Below are positions 8,334-14,583 of a stretch of DNA of 15,973 nucleotides, in pieces. The notes below the pieces were generated by a model. That model did not search any database, was not told the origin of the DNA, and saw only the letters and a list, made by a program, of their open reading frames with translations. Origin of the DNA: SIG575 sp045643165. Its GTDB lineage: Bacteria; Bacillota; Clostridia; Oscillospirales; Acutalibacteraceae. How positions within the stretch are numbered: the first letter of the stretch is position 1; every line of letters begins with the position of its first letter. Location of the stretch: positions 1 through 15,973 of the forward strand of contig JAZUKF010000158.1 in the NCBI GenBank assembly GCA_045643165.1, given 5' to 3'. The translations under genes and the position numbers were made by a program.

Positions 8334-8956
8334 TGCTCTCCATAGTTGATTACGGTGTTGGAAATCTGTTTTCTCTGAAAAGTTCCTTTGATGCAATAGG
8401 TGTTGATGCCGTTGTAACGGGGGATGCGGAGGAAATAAGAAAATCCGACAGAATTATTCTTCCCGGTGTGGGTGCTTTCGAGGATGCGGCAAGGAAACTT
8501 AAAGAATCGGGACTTGGAAAAACGGTAAAAGAAGAGGCTGAAAAAGGGAAACCGATTATGGGAATTTGTTTGGGAATGCAGCTTCTTTTTGAAAAAAGTT
8601 TTGAGTACGGTGAGCATGAGGGATTAGGTCTTATTAAAGGCAATATAAAACCTATTGCGGATGTTATTCCGAAGGATTTGAAAATTCCTCATATCGGCTG
8701 GAACAGTCTTGAATTTAAGAATGAAAAAAGTCCGATTTTCAAATATATCAATGAGGGCGATTTTGTATATTTTGTCCATTCATTTTACGGGGCGGACTGT
8801 GATGAAAACGTGATAGCCGTTGCCGAATACGGAGTTCCTTTGACGGCGGCAGTGGCAAGAAATAATGTTTACGGCTGTCAATTTCATCCGGAAAAAAGCG
8901 GTAATACGGGGCTTAATATTCTTAAAGCATTTTGTGAAACGGAGAGTATAATATGA
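8333..8956 (+). CDS. hisH: Imidazole glycerol phosphate synthase glutaminase subunit HisH
   Basis: Class I glutamine amidotransferase that hydrolyses glutamine and channels ammonia to HisF. The 207-residue protein has the full catalytic triad: C79 in GICLGMQ, and H185 and E187 in QFHPEKSG. The oxyanion-strand segment PGVGAFEDA is near 44-52. The glutaminase and synthase subunits are separate genes with hisA between them, the common bacterial order H-A-F. The start overlaps hisB by 1 bp and the stop overlaps hisA by 4 bp (ATGA), so coupling is likely. Confidence 0.97.
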   Translation: MLSIVDYGVGNLFSLKSSFDAIGVDAVVTGDAEEIRKSDRIILPGVGAFEDAARKLKESGLGKTVKEEAEKGKPIMGICLGMQLLFEKSFEYGEHEGLGLIKGNIKPIADVIPKDLKIPHIGWNSLEFKNEKSPIFKYINEGDFVYFVHSFYGADCDENVIAVAEYGVPLTAAVARNNVYGCQFHPEKSGNTGLNILKAFCETESII

Positions 8957-9666
8957 AAATATTTCCTGCCATAGATTTAGTGGACGGTAAGGCAGTTCGT
9001 CTTTTTAAAGGCGATTACGATAAGATGACGGTTTATAACGAAAACCCACTTGAAGTCGCAAAAGATTTTGAAAAATGCGGTGCGAAATTCATTCATCTTG
9101 TTGATCTTGAGGGTGCAAAAAGCGGTGATACGCCCAACATTGATACGGTTGAAAAAATCGTAAAGAATACAAACCTTTTTTCTGAAATCGGCGGCGGTAT
9201 CCGAAATATTGAAACTGTGGAAAAATATATTTCCATCGGTGTTGACCGTGTTATTCTCGGTACTGCTGCAGTTAAGGATGAAAAATTTTTAACGGATGCC
9301 GTTGATAAATTCGGTGAAAAAATCGCAGTGGGTGTTGACATTAAAGACGGCTTTGTTGCCATAAAAGGCTGGACGGAAAAATCAGAGTATGATGCCTTTG
9401 AATTCTGCGAAAAGATGGAAAAAATCGGTGTGAAAACTCTCATCTGTACCGATATTTCAAAGGACGGTGCAATGCAGGGTACTAACCACGATTTATACCG
9501 TAAACTTTGTGAAAAATTCAAAATGCAGATTACCGCTTCCGGAGGAGTTTCATCCATAGAGGACGTGAAAAAACTTGCAGACCTTAATATTTACGCAGCG
9601 ATTATCGGCAAGGCATATTACACGGGAGCAATAGATTTGAAAGAAGCGATCGAGGTGGCGAAATGA
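8953..9666 (+). CDS. hisA: ProFAR isomerase HisA
   Basis: TIM-barrel isomerase of the fourth step: an Amadori rearrangement that opens the ribose of ProFAR to give PRFAR, the substrate of HisF. 237 residues, normal size. The catalytic aspartates are D8 (AIDLVDG) and D129 (VGVDIKDG), and the phosphate-binding glycines are seen in EIGGGIR and TASGGVSS. Paired Asp and Gly motifs in each half show the two-fold half-barrel repeat shared with HisF. It overlaps hisH and hisF by 4 bp each (ATGA). Confidence 0.97.
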   Translation: MKIFPAIDLVDGKAVRLFKGDYDKMTVYNENPLEVAKDFEKCGAKFIHLVDLEGAKSGDTPNIDTVEKIVKNTNLFSEIGGGIRNIETVEKYISIGVDRVILGTAAVKDEKFLTDAVDKFGEKIAVGVDIKDGFVAIKGWTEKSEYDAFEFCEKMEKIGVKTLICTDISKDGAMQGTNHDLYRKLCEKFKMQITASGGVSSIEDVKKLADLNIYAAIIGKAYYTGAIDLKEAIEVAK

Positions 9667-10427
9667 TTACAAAAAGAATTATTCCCTGTCTTGATGTGAA
9701 AAACGGCAGAGTTGTAAAGGGAGTAAATTTTGAGGGACTTAATGATGTTTCTTCTCCCGTTGAACTTGCGGAGTATTACAGCAGCTGCGGTGCGGATGAA
9801 CTTGTGTTTTATGATATTACCGCTTCCTCCGACGGCAGGAAACTGTTTACCGATATTCTTTGCAAAACGGCGAAAAAGGTGTTTATTCCGTTGACCGTAG
9901 GCGGAGGAATTAACACGGTGGAGGATTTTGACCGTGTATTAAAATGCGGTGCGGATAAGGTGAGTGTTAATTCCGGTGCGATAAAAAATCCCGATCTCAT
10001 TTACGATGCCGCCAAAAAATACGGAGACCAATGTGTTGTAATATCGGCAGATGTTAAACGTGTTGACGGCGTTTTCCGTGTCTTTGCCAAGGGCGGACGT
10101 GAGAATACGGGAATGGAAGCCATAGAATGGATAAAAAAATGTGTGGGGAACGGAGCAGGCGAGGTCGTTCTCAACTCCATTGATACGGACGGCGTGAAGA
10201 AAGGCTTTGATATTGAAATGCTGGATAAGGTTTGCAACGCCGTAAACGTGCCTGTGATCGCATCCGGCGGTGCAGGTTGCATAAATGATTTTATTACGCT
10301 TTTCAAAACTTTGCCGAAGGTGGATGCGGGACTTGCCGCATCAATTTTCCATTTCGGTGAAGTTAAGATAAAGGATTTAAAAGAAGAACTGAAAAATAAT
10401 AATATTTCTGTAAGATTAGGGTGGTAA
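9663..10427 (+). CDS. hisF: Imidazole glycerol phosphate synthase cyclase subunit HisF
   Basis: TIM-barrel cyclase that uses ammonia from HisH to turn PRFAR into imidazole glycerol phosphate and AICAR, the latter returning to purine synthesis. 254 residues, as usual. Catalytic D11 lies in PCLDVKNGRVVKG and D130 in ISADVKRVDG. Phosphate-binding loops are TVGGGI and ASGGAG. It overlaps hisA by 4 bp; 2 bp separate its stop from the hisIE ATG. No anomalies. Confidence 0.97.
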   Translation: MITKRIIPCLDVKNGRVVKGVNFEGLNDVSSPVELAEYYSSCGADELVFYDITASSDGRKLFTDILCKTAKKVFIPLTVGGGINTVEDFDRVLKCGADKVSVNSGAIKNPDLIYDAAKKYGDQCVVISADVKRVDGVFRVFAKGGRENTGMEAIEWIKKCVGNGAGEVVLNSIDTDGVKKGFDIEMLDKVCNAVNVPVIASGGAGCINDFITLFKTLPKVDAGLAASIFHFGEVKIKDLKEELKNNNISVRLGW

Positions 10428-10429
10428 TA

Positions 10430-11077
10430 ATGATAAATATTGATGAATTAAAGTTTGACGAAAAAGGTTTGATACCTGCAATCGTTGTAGATGCCGAAAC
10501 AAAAAAGGTGTTGACTCTTGCATATATGAACAGAGAAAGTCTCAAAATTTCCATAGAAAAAGGACTTACCTGTTTTTGGAGCCGTTCAAGGCAGGAACTG
10601 TGGTTGAAAGGTGAAACCAGCGCAAATTATCAGCACATCGTTTCCATAACCGCAGACTGCGATAAGGATGCCCTCACCGTTCTGGTAAAGCCGGATGGAC
10701 CTGCATGTCATCTCGGAACAACATCATGCTTTGAAAATCTTCTTTGGGAAAATGAAGAACTTTCCGCTTTCTCGCTTGAAGGTCTTATGAATCTTATCGA
10801 GGGCAGAAAAATTGAAAAGAAGGAAGGCTCTTACACCACGTATCTTTTTGAAAAGGGAATTGACAAAATTCTGAAAAAAGTCGGTGAGGAATCAACTGAG
10901 GTCATCATTGCCGCAAAGGATAACGATAAAAGGGAAACTGTTTATGAAATAGCCGATTTAACGTATCATGTAATGGTTTTGATGATTGAAATGGGAATTT
11001 CACTTGACGATATTCATAAGGAACTTGCATCACGTCATGTGATAGATAAAAAAGTTAAGCAGGAAAAAATGACCTGA
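10430..11077 (+). CDS. hisI: Bifunctional phosphoribosyl-AMP cyclohydrolase / phosphoribosyl-ATP pyrophosphohydrolase HisIE
   Basis: Fused enzyme for steps two and three: the C-terminal HisE half cleaves phosphoribosyl-ATP to phosphoribosyl-AMP and pyrophosphate, then the N-terminal HisI half opens the purine ring. HisI covers about 1-105, with WLKGETS (58-64), the metal site D76-C77-D78-x-D80, and zinc cysteines C93 and C100. HisE covers about 117-205, an all-alpha MazG-like domain with KVGEESTEV (150-158) and EIADLTYH (173-180). I choose the ATG at 10430 (215 residues): AGGGTGG at 10418-10424 precedes it and homologues begin at this point. A GTG at 10421 would add three residues and overlap hisF, and is less likely. 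Confidence 0.95.
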   Translation: MINIDELKFDEKGLIPAIVVDAETKKVLTLAYMNRESLKISIEKGLTCFWSRSRQELWLKGETSANYQHIVSITADCDKDALTVLVKPDGPACHLGTTSCFENLLWENEELSAFSLEGLMNLIEGRKIEKKEGSYTTYLFEKGIDKILKKVGEESTEVIIAAKDNDKRETVYEIADLTYHVMVLMIEMGISLDDIHKELASRHVIDKKVKQEKMT

Positions 11078-11080
11078 TTT

Positions 11081-11087
11081 AAGGAAG
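11081..11087 (+). promoter_or_regulatory. Ribosome binding site deciding the TTG start of the HAD phosphatase
   Basis: AAGGAAG lies 7 nt before a TTG at 11095. An in-frame TAA at 11080-11082 blocks any start further upstream, and the first in-frame ATG comes after the catalytic DFDNT motif, so the TTG is needed for an active protein. Confidence 0.7.
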
Positions 11088-11094
11088 TGTAATT

Positions 11095-12507
11095 TTGACG
11101 CAATTAAAACATAAAGACTGGGCGAATGATGTAAAATTCAATATAAACAAATTCTTTGAAATATGCGAAAACGAAAGCAATAAATATGCGGTGTTTGATT
11201 TTGATAATACCTGCTCTGTTTTTGACGTGGGAGAGCAACTTGCCGTTTATCAGCTTGAAAATATGTGCTTCGGTTTCACTCCCGATGAGATCCGTGATGT
11301 GATAAAATCCGGATTAAGTGATCCCGATAAGGATTTAACTCATTTAGGCTACGGAAAAGGCTCCTATAACGATTGGATGGATGATATAGAATTTTCGTAC
11401 GCTTATCTTTATAAAACATACGGTCCTTTCTCCGGGAAGGGCGTTGATGAAAGTACGAAAAAGAAAATGCTTTCCGATGATTTATGGATGGAATTTGCCG
11501 TTAAAATGAGGGCAATGTACGACCTTATCGGCGATAACGAATCCACGGACGTTTCATATCCCTGGATGGTATATTGGTATGCGGGACTTTCAAGGGATGA
11601 AGTTTATGATATGGCGGTAAGATCCCATGTTCTGTATAAAGATTATCCCTCCGAAAAGGTTGTTTGGACAAGTTCGAAGGATGTTAAATCGAAAACAGGT
11701 GTTGTGTCTGCCGAATTCACAAAGGGAGTTGCCGTTTCGGATAATATCAGAGAATTGTGGAAATCCCTGAAAGAAAACAATATTGATGTATGGATTTGCT
11801 CTGCTTCACAGCTTGATGTTATAAAAGCGGCGGTGGAAGTTTTCGGGCTTCGTGATTATATAAAAGGAATTATGGCAATGACCGTAAAGGAAGTGAAGGG
11901 TAAATTTACAAGTCTTTACGATTATGAAACGGGTTATGCGTTTATTATGGAAAACGGCGAATGGAAGTTTTCCGAAAATCCCACCAAGGCACAAACTCAG
12001 GGCGTGGGTAAGGTCGTTTCAATTAAAAATGTATGTTATCCCATTTACGGTAAAGGTCCCGCTGCGGGATTTATGGATTCGACCGGGGACTATAATTTCT
12101 GTACGGAGTTTGAAAATCTGAAACTTGTTTTATGCTTTAACCGTGCATCCCGTGGCGTTACCGACGGCGGAGGAGTGATTGCCGAACTCGCTGTGTATCA
12201 GAGAGATACTTTGGGCTACGATATTGAAAAAGCATTAAAAAACGGTGATACGCTTTACCTTTTGCAGGGCAGAAATGAAAACTCTTTACGTTCACTCATC
12301 AGTTCAAATGAAACGGTGGTTCTGGGTGAAAATACCGCTAAACTTTTTAAGGATGAAAAGAACTTCCGTCAGCTTGAATATATGAAAGAAAATAAAATGA
12401 CAACGGGGGAAATAGTTAATAAATTTGCATTAAAAAGTGATAAGAACGATTTAGGCTTTTTTTACGGATTTCTTGATAAATTTGACGGCTACCATAATCA
12501 AAAATAA
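11095..12507 (+). CDS. HAD-superfamily phosphatase, candidate histidinol-phosphate phosphatase
   Basis: A large (470-residue) haloacid-dehalogenase-type phosphohydrolase. Motif I is D35-F-D37-N-T39 (nucleophile and acid/base aspartates), motif II is WICSAS with S236, motif III is probably K306 (or K311), and motif IV is GFMDSTGD with D328 and D332. The roughly 190 residues between motifs I and II form a big helical cap rich in Trp and Tyr. The layout recalls phosphorylcholine-phosphatase-like and phosphoserine-phosphatase-like HAD proteins. No signal peptide is seen, so it is probably cytoplasmic. It starts with TTG, 17 bp after hisIE and in the same direction, so it is very likely part of the his operon. 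The operon has no hisJ, hisK or hisN and HisB lacks its phosphatase domain, so removal of phosphate from histidinol phosphate is the obvious role. That role is inferred; the superfamily is certain. Confidence 0.85.
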   Translation: MTQLKHKDWANDVKFNINKFFEICENESNKYAVFDFDNTCSVFDVGEQLAVYQLENMCFGFTPDEIRDVIKSGLSDPDKDLTHLGYGKGSYNDWMDDIEFSYAYLYKTYGPFSGKGVDESTKKKMLSDDLWMEFAVKMRAMYDLIGDNESTDVSYPWMVYWYAGLSRDEVYDMAVRSHVLYKDYPSEKVVWTSSKDVKSKTGVVSAEFTKGVAVSDNIRELWKSLKENNIDVWICSASQLDVIKAAVEVFGLRDYIKGIMAMTVKEVKGKFTSLYDYETGYAFIMENGEWKFSENPTKAQTQGVGKVVSIKNVCYPIYGKGPAAGFMDSTGDYNFCTEFENLKLVLCFNRASRGVTDGGGVIAELAVYQRDTLGYDIEKALKNGDTLYLLQGRNENSLRSLISSNETVVLGENTAKLFKDEKNFRQLEYMKENKMTTGEIVNKFALKSDKNDLGFFYGFLDKFDGYHNQK

Positions 12508-12528
12508 GAAATATGATACTTATTTTGA
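12498..12528 (+). other. A/T-rich stem-loop at the end of the his operon
   Basis: AAAATAAG (12501-12508) pairs with CTTATTTT (12519-12526) around a 10-nt loop, and with one bulged A the stem extends to TCA/TGA. It overlaps the HAD stop codon. No T tract follows on the + strand (As follow instead), so it is a poor terminator; it may be a 3'-end stabiliser or chance. Some read-through into the next unit is therefore possible. Confidence 0.3.
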
Positions 12529-12536
12529 AAAAAAAC

Positions 12537-12566
12537 TTGATTTCAGAACCTGAAATATGTTATATT
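12537..12566 (+). promoter_or_regulatory. Predicted sigma-A promoter of the acyltransferase/dehydrogenase/thiolase unit
   Basis: The -35 TTGATT (12537-12542) is followed after 18 bp by -10 TATATT (12561-12566), preceded by an extended -10 TGT (12558-12560). The start of transcription would be near 12573, about 40 nt before the ATG at 12614. The strong ribosome binding site GGAGGAA lies at 12601-12607. Confidence 0.6.
12540..12556. promoter_or_regulatory. Perfect palindrome between -35 and -10, candidate operator
   Basis: ATTTCAG, AAC, CTGAAAT is a perfect 7-3-7 inverted repeat filling the promoter spacer, a classic place for a repressor site. No T tract follows on the + strand, so it is not a terminator for the upstream operon. 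The regulator is unknown and not encoded next to it. Confidence 0.45.
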
Positions 12567-12569
12567 ATA

Positions 12570-12581
12570 AATGTTAACATT
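12570..12581. promoter_or_regulatory. Second perfect palindrome at the predicted transcription start
   Basis: AATGTTAACATT is a perfect 12-bp palindrome just downstream of the -10 box, covering the expected +1. It could be a second operator. Chance cannot be excluded for an A/T-rich 12-mer. Confidence 0.4.
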
Positions 12582-12613
12582 GATAATTTTGCGTATTTTC
12601 GGAGGAAATAGTT

Positions 12614-13249
12614 ATGAAAGATTTAATCATAATAGGTGCCGGCGGTTTCGGTTCTGAGGTTGCGTGGCTTGTTGAGAGGATAAATAAAGTTTCTCCGACA
12701 TGGAATATTTTAGGTTTTGTTGATGATGATGAAGAAAAACAGGGAACAACATTTAATAATTATAATGTTATAGGAAAAGTTGAAGATATAAAAAAATATC
12801 CCGATGCTTATGTTTCCTGTGCGGTGGCGAATGCAAAAGTACGAAAAATAATAGTTGAAAAGTTAAATGATGTTAAGTTTGCAACGCTGATAGATCCCTC
12901 TGCCGTTGTGGGTAGCGGAAAATCCATCGGCGAAGGCTCTGTTATTTGTGCAAATAGTGTTTTAACAGTCAATTTTGTTCTGGGAAAACACTGTATCATA
13001 AATATTTGCAGTACCGTGGGACACGATGCGGTATTAGGTGATTATGTAACGGTTTATCCGAATGTAAATATTTCCGGTTTTGATAATATCGGTGAATGTG
13101 TTGAAATCGGAACAGGTACGCAGATTATCCAGGGCAAGTCCGTGGGAAGCGGTACCGTTATAGGTGCCGGAGCCGTTGTTATAAAGGATTTACCTGAAAA
13201 ATGCACTGCTGTGGGAAGTCCCGCAAAGCCGATCAAATTTTTCGATTGA
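12614..13249 (+). CDS. PglD/NeuD-like left-handed beta-helix acyltransferase
   Basis: A CoA-dependent sugar or amine acyltransferase of the PglD/NeuD type (211 residues). The N-terminal part (about 1-85) is a small Rossmann-like substrate-binding domain beginning DLIIIGAGGFGSEVAWL, which in PglD holds the UDP-4-amino sugar. From about 90 to 205 come hexapeptide turns of a left-handed beta-helix (for example VVGSGKSIGEGSVI and VIGAGAVVIKDL). The likely general base is H137 in VGHDAVLGD, matching the conserved His of the family. Members usually form trimers and decorate amino sugars of glycans or capsules. Here no glycan gene is beside it; the downstream genes are acyl-CoA enzymes. The start has GGAGGAA at 12601-12607 and its own promoter. 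The stop is 11 bp before the next gene. The acceptor and acyl donor are unknown. Confidence 0.88.
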   Translation: MKDLIIIGAGGFGSEVAWLVERINKVSPTWNILGFVDDDEEKQGTTFNNYNVIGKVEDIKKYPDAYVSCAVANAKVRKIIVEKLNDVKFATLIDPSAVVGSGKSIGEGSVICANSVLTVNFVLGKHCIINICSTVGHDAVLGDYVTVYPNVNISGFDNIGECVEIGTGTQIIQGKSVGSGTVIGAGAVVIKDLPEKCTAVGSPAKPIKFFD

Positions 13250-13260
13250 GGAGGACGATT

Positions 13261-14565
13261 ATGAATATTAAAACCGTAATTGTTATCGGTGCCAACGGAA
13301 CGATGGGTGCTAATGTGTCCGGCATATTTGCATCTTTCGGAGATGCAAAGGTGTATCTCGTTTGCCGAGACAGGGAAAAATCCGAAAAAGCCATTGAAAG
13401 AGCGGTTAAATCTGTCCGTGCCGACAGCATCAGAAAGAACCTGATTGCCGCCGATTACGGTGATTTGGAAAAGATTGTTCCCCAAGCCGATTTAATATTT
13501 GAAAGTGCAAAGGAAGATCTACAGGTCAAACTTGAACTTACCGAAAAACTCGGAAAATATCTGAAAGATGATACTTTTATTTGCACGGGAACATCCGGAT
13601 TATCCGTAACAAAATTAGCGGAGTCTTTACCGGAAAATCTCCGTAAAAATTATTTCGGTGTTCATATGTTTAACCCGCCTTACAGTATGACTCTTTGTGA
13701 AGTTATTCCCACAAAATATTCTGATATTGAAAAGAAAAACGAGTTGGCGAAAATGCTTGAGTCTGATCTTTTGAGAACGGTTGTTGAGGTTGCGGATTCT
13801 CCCGCATTTCTTGCAAACAGAATAGGTTTTCAGTTTATCAATGAAGCATTGATTTTTGCCGAAAAGTATAAAGATAACGGCGGTATTGATTATATTGATT
13901 CAATTCTCGGTTCCTTTACGGGACGAGCGATGTCGCCTTTGGTTACGGCTGATTTCGTAGGACTTGATATTCACAAGGCGATCGTTGATAATCTTTATGA
14001 AAACACTTCCGATTATGCACATGAAACGCTTTTGCTTCCCGATTATGTTCAGAAACTGATTGATGAAAACAAGTTGGGTAAAAAATCAAATTGCGGTTTG
14101 TATAAAACCGTTATTCACGATGACGGTAAAAAGACGAGAATGGTTTACAGCATCAATGACGGAGAATACAGAAATCAGATGAAATATATTTTCCCCTTTG
14201 CGGAAATTATGAAAAAACATTTAAGCGAGGGATGTTATAAGGAAGCACTTACCGTTTTGGCCACGAATACTTCTCTTGAAGCAAAAATCTGCGTTGAATT
14301 TCTGCTGAAATATATTTTGTATTCACTGAAAATTGCCGATGAACTTTGCGGTAATGTGCTTTCGGCGGATGACGTTATGGCAACCGGATTTAACTGGTGT
14401 CCGCCCGTTGCGTTGTTGCAGGCACTTTACAGTGTAGCCGATGTCAAAAAACTGATGAAGGAAAGATTGGATAAAACTATTCTTGAAGCGACAGATTATC
14501 AAAATCTTGTGAATGAAAATCTTAAATCCGATTATGATTTCAGAAGATTCTTTAAGGCTAAATGA
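13261..14565 (+). CDS. 3-hydroxyacyl-CoA dehydrogenase, FadN-like, stand-alone
   Basis: NAD-linked enzyme that interconverts 3-hydroxyacyl-CoA and 3-ketoacyl-CoA. The 434-residue protein has an N-terminal Rossmann domain (about 1-185) with glycine-rich G10-A-N-G-T-M-G16, the catalytic pair H135 and E147 in HMFNPPYSMTLCEV, and two C-terminal 3HCDH domains (about 185-290 with SPAFLANRIGF, and about 325-430). The wording of the motifs resembles the dehydrogenase half of Bacillus FadN, but the enoyl-CoA hydratase half of that roughly 790-residue protein is absent. The glycine loop is one residue longer than the usual GxGxxG. I choose the ATG at 13261 because AGGAGG (13249-13254) is 6 nt before it; a longer frame from 13201 lies inside the acyltransferase gene. 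The thiolase follows 18 bp later, its natural partner reaction. Confidence 0.9.
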   Translation: MNIKTVIVIGANGTMGANVSGIFASFGDAKVYLVCRDREKSEKAIERAVKSVRADSIRKNLIAADYGDLEKIVPQADLIFESAKEDLQVKLELTEKLGKYLKDDTFICTGTSGLSVTKLAESLPENLRKNYFGVHMFNPPYSMTLCEVIPTKYSDIEKKNELAKMLESDLLRTVVEVADSPAFLANRIGFQFINEALIFAEKYKDNGGIDYIDSILGSFTGRAMSPLVTADFVGLDIHKAIVDNLYENTSDYAHETLLLPDYVQKLIDENKLGKKSNCGLYKTVIHDDGKKTRMVYSINDGEYRNQMKYIFPFAEIMKKHLSEGCYKEALTVLATNTSLEAKICVEFLLKYILYSLKIADELCGNVLSADDVMATGFNWCPPVALLQALYSVADVKKLMKERLDKTILEATDYQNLVNENLKSDYDFRRFFKAK

Positions 14566-14583
14566 TATGTACGGAGGTAAAAT

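Noticed and set aside
10421..10429. GTG start for hisIE three codons upstream
   Set aside because: It overlaps the hisF stop and lies within the likely ribosome binding site; the ATG at 10430 matches the usual HisI N-terminus.
12540..12556. Hairpin as the terminator of the his operon
   Set aside because: The stem is only 7 bp and no T tract follows on the + strand; its place between -35 and -10 fits an operator better.
13201..13260. N-terminal extension of the dehydrogenase (start at 13201)
   Set aside because: It would overlap the acyltransferase gene by 49 bp and adds a basic, non-homologous stretch; the ATG at 13261 has a strong AGGAGG at the right distance.
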